Of a stretch of 64,000 nt of DNA, positions 1-8,200 are shown one piece after another. Source of the DNA: [Empedobacter] haloabium (GTDB taxonomy: Bacteria; Pseudomonadota; Gammaproteobacteria; Burkholderiales; Burkholderiaceae_D); NCBI GenBank assembly GCA_008011715.2, contig CP136508.1, forward strand, positions 1,984,001 to 2,048,000, in the 5' to 3' direction. Both the position numbers and the translations under genes were made by a program. The notes below the pieces were generated by a model that saw only the letters and a list, made by a program, of their open reading frames with translations, was not told where the DNA came from and did not search any database. Position 1 is the stretch's first letter; each line of letters opens with the position of its first letter.

Positions 1-855
1 CGGCGCTTCCAGCAGCGTCACGGCCTGGGCGCGGACGGCATTGCCGGTCGCGCCACGCTGGCCGCGCTGAACGTGCCGCTGCGCGAGCGTGTGCGCCAAC
101 TGGCCTTCGCGCTGGAACGGCTGCGCTGGCTGCCGGCGTTGCCGGAACGGCGCGTGGTGGTGATCAACCTGCCGTCGTACCGGCTGTGGGCGGTCGACCG
201 TCACGCCGGGGAGGCACGGCCGGTGCTGGACATGCCGGTCATCGTCGGCAAGGCCCTGCGCACGCCGACGCCGGTGTTCATCGGGACGATGCGCCAGGTC
301 GAGTTCAATCCGTACTGGAACGTTCCCCCCAGCATCCTGCGCAACGAGTTGCTGGCGCACGTGGCGCGCGATCCGGATTATCTGCGCCGCAACAATATGG
401 AAGTGGTTCTGGCTGGCGCCGCGACGCAGGACGTCGATGCCGCAATCCTGGGCCGCCTGCGCAGCGGCGCGGCGCGGGTGCGGCAGCGCCCGGGGCCCGA
501 CAACGCGCTGGGCGCCGTCAAGTTCGTGCTGCCGAACTCGATGAACATCTACCTGCACGGCACGCCGGCGCGCGCGCTGTTCGAACGTGCCCGGCGCGAT
601 TTCAGCCACGGCTGCATCCGCGTGCAGGACCCGGCCGCGCTGGCCGGCTTCGTGCTGGTCGAGCAGGGCTGGGACGCGGCCGCGGTGGCGCAGGCGATGG
701 CGCCGGGCACGACGCGGGTGGTCCGTCTGCAGGCGCCGTTGCCGGTAGTGATCTTCTATACGACGGCGATCGCGGAAGCCGATGGCACGGTAACGTTCCT
801 GGCGGACGTGTACGGGCTGGATGCGGCGCTGGCGCGGCGCTGGGATGCGCCCTGA
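1..855 (+). CDS. L,D-transpeptidase, YcbB-like (5' truncated)
   Basis: The reading frame is open from the first base, so the gene starts upstream of the window; 284 C-terminal residues are visible. The first ~30 residues (an FQ..HGL..DG..G pattern) look like the end of a peptidoglycan-binding domain, followed by a YkuD catalytic domain. The SHGCIRV motif holds the expected catalytic cysteine (codon 613-615), with the conserved HG pair upstream at NIYLHG. Family members are periplasmic enzymes that make 3-3 peptidoglycan cross-links or attach proteins to peptidoglycan. The PG-binding plus long YkuD layout fits the YcbB (LdtD) type rather than the short ErfK type. Family is confident; the exact member is inferred. 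Confidence 0.9.
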   Translation, partial: RRFQQRHGLGADGIAGRATLAALNVPLRERVRQLAFALERLRWLPALPERRVVVINLPSYRLWAVDRHAGEARPVLDMPVIVGKALRTPTPVFIGTMRQVEFNPYWNVPPSILRNELLAHVARDPDYLRRNNMEVVLAGAATQDVDAAILGRLRSGAARVRQRPGPDNALGAVKFVLPNSMNIYLHGTPARALFERARRDFSHGCIRVQDPAALAGFVLVEQGWDAAAVAQAMAPGTTRVVRLQAPLPVVIFYTTAIAEADGTVTFLADVYGLDAALARRWDAP

Positions 856-970
856 TCGGAAGAATGTGGCCCGGATTTGACGCGGCAGTAACTCTTCGCT
901 AGAATGGCGCCTCTCGCGTTGCATGGCAGGGCGGGGTTCTACAGCGTTCGCTCTGCGCGCGGTGGAAAAA

Positions 971-1062
<92 letters not shown>

Positions 1063-1063
1063 A

Positions 1064-1105
1064 CAAATAAAAACGGCCTCCCCTGCGGGAGGCCGTTTTT
1101 ATTTG
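1064..1105 (+). terminator. Rho-independent terminator after tRNA-Ser
   Basis: A perfect stem GGCCTCCC / GGGAGGCC with a CTGC loop is followed by GTTTTTATTTG. The arms extend outward with complementary A- and T-rich flanks (CAAATAAAAAC / GTTTTTATTTG), so it could work on both strands. It begins 4 nt after the tRNA CCA. Confidence 0.9.
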
Positions 1106-1416
1106 TCTGGACGGAAGAGGGTGGGATTCGAAGACGAGCGCCTACCGGCGCTCGGCTCTCCGAATCGCCCATCTGCTGGCGCTTCGCGCCAGCGCCGCGC
1201 GCCGGGGGCGCGCGACATGTGCATCGTCTGTCATCAAACCCAGGCGCGCCTCCCCTGCGGGACGCCGTTTTTATTTGTCTGGACGGAAGAGGGTGCGCCA
1301 AGGCGGCAGTTTCGAAGACGAGCGCCTACCGGCGCTCGGCTCTCCGAATCGCCCATCTGCTGGCGCTTCGCGCCAGCGCCGCGCGCCGAGGGCGCGCGAT
1401 GTATGCGTCGTCTATT
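1077..1416. repeat. Imperfect tandem duplication of a ~165-bp non-coding block
   Basis: Copy A (about 1077-1232) and copy B (about 1249-1416) share the terminator right half, a GTCTGGACGGAAGAGGGTG segment, a long identical stretch from GAAGACGAGCGCC onward, a perfect CTGGCGC-TTC-GCGCCAG hairpin and a G+C-rich tail. Copy B differs by a base change in the terminator stem and about 14 bp of different sequence just before TTCGAAG. Copy A also carries the reverse complement of the tRNA 3' end (1115-1131). I see no convincing protein gene between the tRNA and 1623; open frames here lack homology cues and start sites. Confidence 0.8.
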
Positions 1417-1507
1417 GCCGAGAGAGACGAGCGCAACGCGCAAGGCTCTCGCAGCGTGCGGCGCACGCCAAAACCGGTGCAAGCGCGCCAGCGCGCAGCC
1501 CGGCCCC

Positions 1508-1552
1508 GCGCAGCGCAGACCCGCGCAGCGCAGACCCGCGCAGCGCAGACCC
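1508..1552. repeat. Three perfect 15-bp tandem repeats
   Basis: The unit GCGCAGCGCAGACCC occurs three times head to tail (1508, 1523, 1538), with degenerate flanks. It lies in the gene-free stretch downstream of tRNA-Ser and the duplicated block. Because the unit length is a multiple of three it keeps several frames open, which explains spurious Ala/Arg/Pro-rich open frames here. No function is visible. Confidence 0.85.
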
Positions 1553-1622
1553 GCGCCGCCACGACCCTGAACCCGAGCACCCCCGCACGGCCAACCGCGT
1601 GCCGCGCCAATACGACAGTCCC

Positions 1623-2183
1623 TTAACCTCCCAAGTCGCGCAGGCGTTCATACCCACCCGCCCTGTGCGTGTACAGCTTCGCCAGGTCGGCCGGCACCCG
1701 TATATGCTCGAAGTGCTTCAGCTCGATGGCGAGAAACGCCAGCTTGCTGTCGGTCGCGGTTCGCGTCATGCCCACCTCGACGGCCTTCAGCGCGCTGATC
1801 CAATACCAGCCGTCCATGCCCGCGTCGCAATCCGAAAACGCATACCACAGCGGAAGGCGGAACAGCCGTTCGAACGCCACGGCCTTTTTCAACTCCGTCT
1901 CCAGCTCCAGCGTGAAGCCGTGCGAACACTTCTTGTTCTTGGCGTCGATGGCCAGCAAGCCGACGCCCTCGACCAGCATCAGGAAATCCGGGCGCTTGAC
2001 GGCGCCCCGGAACAGCGGGGCGAACGAACCGGGTGCCTGGCAAATCGCGACGTATGGCAGCAGATGCCGGCTGAACCAGTCGTTCAGCTGGCGCTCGCCC
2101 TCCGCACCCTTGTCGATACCATTGCGCTCCGGCGCTTGCGTCACACTGTCCTGGCTGCGCCCTGTTGCCGTTTTAGCTTGCAT
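1623..2183 (-). CDS. Hypothetical protein with PD-(D/E)XK-like motif
   Basis: A 186-residue soluble protein of unknown role. The ATG at 2183 is chosen because GGAGG lies 4 nt upstream; the frame extends further upstream, but that part is compositionally unlike a protein. The central section RPDFLMLVEG..LLAIDAKNKK resembles the core of restriction-endonuclease-fold nucleases (an acidic residue in the first strand, then D-x-K). Later Trp/Tyr-rich parts (LWYAFSDCDAGMDGWYWIS) resemble the C-terminal half of such folds. No partner methylase or mobile element is nearby. The nuclease-like fold is an inference and no activity should be assumed. Confidence 0.65.
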   Translation of the reverse strand: MQAKTATGRSQDSVTQAPERNGIDKGAEGERQLNDWFSRHLLPYVAICQAPGSFAPLFRGAVKRPDFLMLVEGVGLLAIDAKNKKCSHGFTLELETELKKAVAFERLFRLPLWYAFSDCDAGMDGWYWISALKAVEVGMTRTATDSKLAFLAIELKHFEHIRVPADLAKLYTHRAGGYERLRDLGG

Positions 2184-2293
2184 GGTGCCTCCGTCCGCGC
2201 TGAACACATACGCCAGTCTAGCCCACGGACGGTTGGCGTCGCGTGACACCTGTCGCGAGCGGGGCCGCATACCACAAGCGCTGCCGGCTGGTT

Positions 2294-2360
2294 TTGTAAA
2301 GAAACAACAAGTCGTTAAAAGATTGATCACGAACGTTGTAAAACTGGCTTTACTTTACAA
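2294..2360. promoter_or_regulatory. Candidate operator with TTGTAAA/TTTACAA half-sites upstream of the SdrD-like gene
   Basis: TTGTAAA occurs at 2294-2300 and 2336-2342, and its reverse complement TTTACAA at 2354-2360. The last two form a dyad with an 11-bp spacer, and the first lies 42 bp (four helical turns) upstream. The stretch is strikingly A+T-rich for this genome. A possible promoter (TTTACT, 16 bp, AATAAT) overlaps the right half-site. The rest of the gap up to the next start (2518) holds an AAGGAG at about 2408 but no clear gene. Confidence 0.4.
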
Positions 2361-2517
2361 AATCTGCAACAATAATGTTCTTCAGGATATAAAAGTTAAT
2401 AACGCGTAAGGAGCATCACGCGACAGTTGACCGCCGCTGGCCAAGACCTCGCCACGCCATCCTGTCCTTTCATCTACCCTTATTTGAACTGCCGGCCACG
2501 AGCCGGAACGACAACGC

Positions 2518-5500
2518 ATGAGCGATCTTTCACTGGCCAGTACCATCCACGTCTACGAGGACACTTCCGTCAACCTGGCGCTGCGCGACATCCTCGCGCA
2601 AGCCGGCTACACCAGCGCCCAGGACGTCACGATTTCCGAGTTCGTCGCCATCCTGCCGGACGGCACCCGGGTCTTCGACAACACGCCGCTGTTCGGCACG
2701 GTTGACGAGCAGACGCTGTACGTGCGTCCCGGCGCCTGGCAGCCGAACTACAACGGCGGCTTCTCCACCTATGAATTCCTGGTCGCGGGCGAGGACGGCG
2801 ACCTGGTCACCCTGACCCTGAAGATCGTCGTCGATCCCGTCAACGACGCGCCGTTCGGCGCCGACCGTTCCTACGACCTGGCCGACCGCACCCCGGTCGT
2901 GCTGGGCGAGGACGCCTTCGGTTTCCGCGACCCGGTCGAGGGCGACGCTTTCCAGTCCGTCATCATCACGGCGCTGCCGCTGGCCGGCCAGGTGCTGCTG
3001 CGCGGCGCCGCGATCGCCGCCGGCACCGAAGTGACGGCGCTTGAGCTGCGCGCCGGCGTGCTGACCTTCGTGCCGTCCGCCACGACGGGCGGGGTGGTCG
3101 AAGTCGGCTTCCACGTGCGCGACAACGGCGGCACCGTGGGCCCGGGGGCGCAGGACACCAGCGTGGCCGAGAACCACCTGACCTTCAAAGTGCCGGTTCC
3201 CACGCCGCCGGACAACCCGCCGCCGACCGGCGGCGAGGGCGCACTGGCCCAGCTGGGCGACACCATCTGGGAAGACGGCAACGGCAACGGCATCCAGGAC
3301 GCCGGTGAACGCGGCATCGCCGGCGTGACGGTCGAACTGCTGGACGCCAGCGGCGCCGTCGTCAAGACCACCACCACCGGCAACGACGGCCAGTACTTCT
3401 TCAACGTGGCCGCCGGCAGCTACACGGCGCAGCTGCGCGCCCCGAGCGGCTACGTCGTCACGGCCAAGGGCCAGGGCAGCGACCGCGGCGCCGACAGCGA
3501 TTTCGATGCCAGCGGCCGCACCGACGCCATCAAGCTGGCGCAGGGCGAAGTCAATAACGCGGCCGACGGCGGCCTGTATCGTGCGGCCTCGCTGACCAGC
3601 CAGGCCTGGCTGGACGCGGACCGCGACGGCGTGCGCGACGCCGGCGAGACGGCCGTGGCCAATGTGAAGGTCGTGCTGCTCGACAGCGCAGGCCAGGCCG
3701 TGGCCAGCGCGGTGACCGATGCCAATGGCGGCTACACGTTCGCCAACCTGAAGCCGGGCAGCTACAGCCTTAAGTTCGACAGCGCGACCTTGCCGGCCGG
3801 CCTGAAGTTCACCACGCCGGGCCTGGACTCGGCCGCGCGTGACGACGGCAGCACGGCCTCCGTCACGCTCGCTTCCGGCGCGCACGCCACGCTGGCCGCC
3901 GGCCTGGTGGACGAGATGGCCACCATCGGCGACCGCGTATGGGAAGACCGGAACGGCAACGGCACGCAGGACAGTGGCGAGACCGGCATCGGCGGCGTCA
4001 CCGTGCAGCTGAAGGACGCCACCGGCAAGATCGTCGCCAGCACCACCACCGACGCGGCCGGCGCCTACAGCTTCAAGGCGGCCGCCGGCACGTACAGCGT
4101 GGCCGTGAAGGCGCCCACAGGCTACCTGGCCACGACGGCCGACGCGGGCGACGACGCCACCGACAGCGATATCGGCGCCAATGGCGCCACCGCCCAGTTC
4201 ACCGTGCGTGGCGGCGACAAGCTCGCCACCATCGACGCGGGCCTGTACCGCGCCGCCTCGCTGGGCAACAAGGTCTGGTACGACTGCGACGGCGACGGCA
4301 TCCAGGACAGCGGCGAAGCGGGCATCGGCGGCGCCAGGGTGACGCTGCTGGACGGCGCCGGCAAGGCGCTGGCGACGACGACGACCGACTGCAACGGCCT
4401 GTACCAGTTCGCCAACCTGAAGCCCGGCAGCTACAGCGTGCAGTTCGACAAATCGGCACTGCCTTCGGGCTACGTAATCACGCGGCGCGACGCCGGCAGC
4501 GACGACGCGCGCGACTCCGACATCGGCGCGGACGGCCGCTCGCACCAGGTCACCCTGGTCTCGGGCGAGAACAACACCAGCGTGGACGCGGGCGTGACGG
4601 CGGCGGCCTCGGTCGGCAATCGCGTATGGGAAGACAGCGACTTCGATGGCGTGCAGGATGCCGGCGAGGCGGGCGTGTGCGGCGTCACCGTGCGCCTGTA
4701 CGATGCCGCCCACAACCTGCAAGCTTCCACCGTCACGGCCGCCGATGGCAGCTATAAGTTCGGCAACCTGCAGGCCGGCAGCTACAGCGTCGAAGTGGTC
4801 AAGCCGAACGGCTGGTATACGACCAAGGCCAACATGGGCAGCGACAGCCTGGATTCCGACTTCCGCGACCTGGCCGGCGGCAGTGCAGGCAACACGTCCA
4901 GCAGCGGCACCTTCACGCTGGCCGCGGGCGAGCAGAACACCAGTATCGACGCGGGCCTGTACCGCAAGGCCAGCATCGGCGACAAGGTCTGGCGCGACGC
5001 CAACCACAACGGCGTGCAGGACCGCGGCGAGGAAGGCATCGGCAAGGTCAAGGTCGCGCTGTACAACGCCGCCACCGGCACGCTGGTCGGCAGCACCGTC
5101 ACGGACGCCAAGGGCGCCTACCTGTTCAGCAACCTGGACCCGGGCAGCTACTACCTGAAGTTCGACAAGACCAATGTGCTGTTCACCGACCTGAGCAACC
5201 GCACCTACTCGATGAACGACTGGAAGTGGGGCGTCAAGAACACCGGCAGCAACGACGCGATCGACTCCGACGTCAACGGCGACGGCATCAGCAAGGTCGG
5301 CGTCAGCTACACCGACACCACGTTCCTGTCCTCCGGCGAGAACGACATGAGCTGGGACGCGGCCATCACGCCGATCGCCATCGACCTGAACGGCGACGGC
5401 ATCCACACGATCGCCCGCGCCGACTTCCACGGCAGCTTCGACCTGCTGGGCACCGGCCGCGCCATCCAGTCCGGCTGGCTGTCCGCCGGCGATGCCTTCC

Positions 5501-5943
5501 TGGCCATCGACGCCAACGGCAACGGCAGCATCGACGGCATCGGGGAACTGTTCGGCGGCGCGGCCAAGGGCAGCGGCTTCGCCAAGCTGGCCAGCTTCGA
5601 CAGCAACGGCGACGGTGTCGTCGACGCGCACGACGCGCAGTTCGGCGCCTTGGCGCTGTGGCAGGACGCCAACAGCAACGGCCGCACCGATGCCGGCGAG
5701 CTGATCTCCCTGGCGCAGGCCGGCGTCACGGCCCTGGGCGCAACGTTCGAGGAGCTGCCGTTCCTGGATGCGAACGGCAACCTCCACCTGGAGCGCAGCA
5801 GCGCCGTCGTCAACGGCCATGCGGCCGACATGACGGACGTGTACTTCAACGTCGCCGCCGCCGACGCGGCCGCCGCCGGCATCGCGGCGCCGAACATGGC
5901 CCAGCTGGTCGGCCAGCCGGAACTGCAGCAGCCTGTCCTGTAA
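2518..5943 (+). CDS. Large SdrD B-like repeat surface/secreted protein
   Basis: An 1141-residue acidic, Gly/Asp-rich protein. Residues 1-240 look like cadherin/VCBS-type beta-sandwich domains (VDPVNDAP near residue 107). Six SdrD-B-like repeats of about 110-120 residues start near 247, 357, 468, 581, 698 and 819, each with a G(D/N)..W.D.....QD.GE.G..GV.V.L.D signature and a G.Y.F.NL..G.Y...F second half. From ~951 a DLNGDG/DANGNG/DSNGDG Ca2+-binding C-terminal domain follows, as in RTX-associated proteins. No Sec signal peptide is visible at the chosen ATG, so type I-like export is possible but inferred. The next gene starts 30 bp downstream and may be co-transcribed. Likely an extracellular structural or adhesive protein. 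Confidence 0.85.
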   Translation: MSDLSLASTIHVYEDTSVNLALRDILAQAGYTSAQDVTISEFVAILPDGTRVFDNTPLFGTVDEQTLYVRPGAWQPNYNGGFSTYEFLVAGEDGDLVTLTLKIVVDPVNDAPFGADRSYDLADRTPVVLGEDAFGFRDPVEGDAFQSVIITALPLAGQVLLRGAAIAAGTEVTALELRAGVLTFVPSATTGGVVEVGFHVRDNGGTVGPGAQDTSVAENHLTFKVPVPTPPDNPPPTGGEGALAQLGDTIWEDGNGNGIQDAGERGIAGVTVELLDASGAVVKTTTTGNDGQYFFNVAAGSYTAQLRAPSGYVVTAKGQGSDRGADSDFDASGRTDAIKLAQGEVNNAADGGLYRAASLTSQAWLDADRDGVRDAGETAVANVKVVLLDSAGQAVASAVTDANGGYTFANLKPGSYSLKFDSATLPAGLKFTTPGLDSAARDDGSTASVTLASGAHATLAAGLVDEMATIGDRVWEDRNGNGTQDSGETGIGGVTVQLKDATGKIVASTTTDAAGAYSFKAAAGTYSVAVKAPTGYLATTADAGDDATDSDIGANGATAQFTVRGGDKLATIDAGLYRAASLGNKVWYDCDGDGIQDSGEAGIGGARVTLLDGAGKALATTTTDCNGLYQFANLKPGSYSVQFDKSALPSGYVITRRDAGSDDARDSDIGADGRSHQVTLVSGENNTSVDAGVTAAASVGNRVWEDSDFDGVQDAGEAGVCGVTVRLYDAAHNLQASTVTAADGSYKFGNLQAGSYSVEVVKPNGWYTTKANMGSDSLDSDFRDLAGGSAGNTSSSGTFTLAAGEQNTSIDAGLYRKASIGDKVWRDANHNGVQDRGEEGIGKVKVALYNAATGTLVGSTVTDAKGAYLFSNLDPGSYYLKFDKTNVLFTDLSNRTYSMNDWKWGVKNTGSNDAIDSDVNGDGISKVGVSYTDTTFLSSGENDMSWDAAITPIAIDLNGDGIHTIARADFHGSFDLLGTGRAIQSGWLSAGDAFLAIDANGNGSIDGIGELFGGAAKGSGFAKLASFDSNGDGVVDAHDAQFGALALWQDANSNGRTDAGELISLAQAGVTALGATFEELPFLDANGNLHLERSSAVVNGHAADMTDVYFNVAAADAAAAGIAAPNMAQLVGQPELQQPVL

Positions 5944-5973
5944 TCGCACTCACTACAACGAAAAGAAGACACC

Positions 5974-6645
5974 ATGAAAACCATCAAACCCATCGTCCAG
6001 ATCATCGCCGCCGCCACCCTGGCCATGGCGGGCGCCGCCCACGCCGGCGTCATCGTCAACTCCGTCGCCTCGCAGGGCCTCACGACGCAGGCCGGCGCCA
6101 ACTTCGGCAGCGCCAGCATCGCCCGCACCGTGCCCGTGTGGAGCGTGACGGACGACGCCACGCTGCTGGCCTTCTGCATCGACCCTACCACGCCGATGTT
6201 CACCACCACGACGACGTATGCCGGGACGACCAACGCCGTCTTCGACGACGACGTCAAGCGCCTGTACTCGCAGTACTACTCGAGTATCGACTATTCGGGC
6301 ATGGGCCAGGTGACGGGCGCCAAGCGTGTGACGGCACTGAGCTTCCAGCTGGCGCTGTGGGAACTGATTGCCGACGACGGCAACCTGGCCAGCGGCGCGC
6401 TGGCCGTTGTAATGAGCGACAACGGCCCCAAGGCGCAGATCATCATCAACGGCGCGGCCGCCATGCTGGCGACTGCGCAGGACGAGAGCCTCGCCATCGA
6501 AAACAAGTACCGCTTCACCACCTACGCGGCGGCCGGTTCGCAGAGCGTGGTGACGGTCAGCGCCGTGCCGGAGCCGTCGTCGCTGGCGATGTTCGGCCTC
6601 GGCCTGGCCGCGCTGGGCTTCGTCGCGCGCCGCCGCCGCGGCTGA
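5974..6645 (+). CDS. PEP-CTERM protein with candidate thioester domain
   Basis: A 223-residue exported protein. It has a signal peptide (cleavage probably after AAHA) and a classic C-terminal sorting tail: VPEPSS, a hydrophobic segment, then RRRR, the signal processed by exosortase EpsH. The mature part contains AFCIDP (Cys68) and SFQLALWE (Gln125). Together these match the two signatures of Gram-positive thioester domains, [YFL]C and hydrophobic-Q-x-x-hydrophobic-W, in which Cys and Gln side chains form an internal thioester. It lies 30 bp after the SdrD-repeat gene. PEP-CTERM assignment is firm; the thioester reading is inference from motifs and spacing. Confidence 0.88.
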   Translation: MKTIKPIVQIIAAATLAMAGAAHAGVIVNSVASQGLTTQAGANFGSASIARTVPVWSVTDDATLLAFCIDPTTPMFTTTTTYAGTTNAVFDDDVKRLYSQYYSSIDYSGMGQVTGAKRVTALSFQLALWELIADDGNLASGALAVVMSDNGPKAQIIINGAAAMLATAQDESLAIENKYRFTTYAAAGSQSVVTVSAVPEPSSLAMFGLGLAALGFVARRRRG

Positions 6646-6656
6646 TCCGGCAACGC

Positions 6657-6708
6657 GGCGCCAGCGCCCGCGATCGTTGCGCCGGCGCGCAATCGTGCGC
6701 CCGGCGCC
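6657..6708. terminator. Long imperfect G+C-rich inverted repeat after the PEP-CTERM gene
   Basis: Starting 12 bp after the stop codon, GGCGCC..CGATCGTTGCGCC faces GGCGCGCAATCG..GGCGCC as an imperfect inverted repeat. There is no T-run, so a terminator role is only a guess. Confidence 0.3.
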
Positions 6709-6756
6709 AGCGTGCTACATTCGCCCTCACCGAAAAGCAAGCGGCGAGGGCAGTGC

Positions 6757-8199
6757 ATGTTGGGATTTACCGCACTCGAACTGGCCAGGATCCAGTTCGC
6801 GTTCACGATGGCGTTCCACATCGTATTTCCGGCATTGACGATCGGCATGGCCAGCTACCTGGCCGTGCTGGAAGGCTGCTGGCTCGTCACGCGCCGGGCC
6901 GTCTACCTGGATCTGTATCATTACTGGCTGCGCATCTTTGCCGTGACGTTCGGCATGGGCGTGGTGTCCGGCATCGTGATGGCCTACCAGTTCGGCACCA
7001 ACTGGAGCCAGTTCTCCGAATTCGCCGGCGGCATCACCGGGCCGCTGCTGGCCTACGAGGTGCTGACCGCCTTCTTCCTGGAGGCGGGCTTCCTCGGTGT
7101 GATGCTGTTCGGGCGTACGCGCGTCGGGCCGGGCCTGCATTTCTTCGCCACCTGCATGGTGGCCCTGGGCACGCTGATCTCGGCCACCTGGATCCTGGCC
7201 TCGAACAGCTGGATGCAGACGCCGCAGGGCCATGCAATCGTCAACGGCCGCGCCGTGCCGGTGGACTGGCTGGCCGTCATCCTGAATCCTTCCTTCCCGT
7301 ACCGGCTGGCCCACATGGGCACGGCGGCCTACCTGTCGACGGCGCTGTTCGTGGGCGCTGCCGGCGCCTGGCAGCTGCTGCGCGGGCGCGACGGCGCGGC
7401 GGTGCGCAAGATGCTGTCGATGGCGATGTGGATGGTGCTGCTGGTGGCGCCGCTGCAGGCGGTGATCGGCGACCTGCACGGCCTGAACACGGCGCGCCAC
7501 CAGCCGGCCAAGCTGGCGGCGATGGAAGGGCACTGGGACAACCGTCCCGGCGAGGCGCTGCCACTGCTGCTGTTCGGCATCCCGGACATGCAGGCGGAAC
7601 GGACCCGCCATGCCGTCGGCATCCCGCACCTGGGCAGCGTGATCCTGACGCACAGCTGGAACGGCCAGGTGCCCGGCCTGAAGCAGTTCCCGGCCGACGA
7701 GCGGCCGAACGCCCTGATCGTATTCTGGAGCTTTCGCGCGATGGTGGGCCTGGGCCTGGCCATGATCGCGCTGGGCGTGTGGAGCCTGTGGCTGCGCCGC
7801 GGCGGCCGCCTGTATGGCCAGCGCCGGTTCCTGCGTGCGGCCGTGGCGATGGGGCCGGCCGGGCTGCTGGCCATCCTGGCCGGCTGGGTCACGACCGAGG
7901 TGGGCCGTCAGCCGTGGGTCGTGTACGGCCTGCTGCGCACGGCCGACGCGGTGTCGCCGCATGGCGCCGGCACGCTGGCGCTGACCTTGGCGCTGTTCGT
8001 CGTCAGCTACCTGTTCGTGTTCGGCGTCGGCATCGCCTACGTGCTGCGGCTGGTGCGCAAGGGGCCGCAGGCGGCCGACCTGCAGCAGGCGCCGCAGGGC
8101 GGCCCGGGCGCCGGGCGCACGCCGGCCCGGCCGCTGTCGGCGGCGCAGGAGGGGGCGGACGAGGGATTGCCGTTGCCGCCTGACCGGGGAGGGGATTGA
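6757..8199 (+). CDS. cioA: Cytochrome bd-type quinol oxidase subunit I (CIO type)
   Basis: A 480-residue multi-span membrane protein, the catalytic haem-bearing subunit of a terminal oxidase that reduces O2 to water with electrons from quinol. The start at 6757 gives the usual N-terminus, with the haem-ligand His in AFHIVFP (residue 21). GDLHGLN carries the second haem His, and WSFRAMVG the region of the haem-ligand Met. The stretch between these is short, without the long Q-loop insertion of E. coli CydA, so it fits the short-loop CIO/CydA-S group often linked with cyanide tolerance. The subunit II gene follows after 1 nt. Confidence 0.93.
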   Translation: MLGFTALELARIQFAFTMAFHIVFPALTIGMASYLAVLEGCWLVTRRAVYLDLYHYWLRIFAVTFGMGVVSGIVMAYQFGTNWSQFSEFAGGITGPLLAYEVLTAFFLEAGFLGVMLFGRTRVGPGLHFFATCMVALGTLISATWILASNSWMQTPQGHAIVNGRAVPVDWLAVILNPSFPYRLAHMGTAAYLSTALFVGAAGAWQLLRGRDGAAVRKMLSMAMWMVLLVAPLQAVIGDLHGLNTARHQPAKLAAMEGHWDNRPGEALPLLLFGIPDMQAERTRHAVGIPHLGSVILTHSWNGQVPGLKQFPADERPNALIVFWSFRAMVGLGLAMIALGVWSLWLRRGGRLYGQRRFLRAAVAMGPAGLLAILAGWVTTEVGRQPWVVYGLLRTADAVSPHGAGTLALTLALFVVSYLFVFGVGIAYVLRLVRKGPQAADLQQAPQGGPGAGRTPARPLSAAQEGADEGLPLPPDRGGD

Positions 8200-8200
8200 C

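Noticed and set aside
1115..1131. A second tRNA gene or tRNA pseudogene on the minus strand
   Set aside because: Only the T-arm and part of the acceptor sequence are present as a reverse complement; no D-arm or anticodon arm follows.
1508..1552. Possible CRISPR-like array
   Set aside because: The repeats are 15 bp with no spacers. The 18-bp repeats at 59915 also have no spacers. There are no cas genes.
2530..5949. A 1139-codon open frame on the minus strand opposite the SdrD-like gene
   Set aside because: It is a by-product of high G+C and repetitive codon use in the real gene. The translated product is a meaningless Ala/Val/Arg/Gly-rich string without domains.
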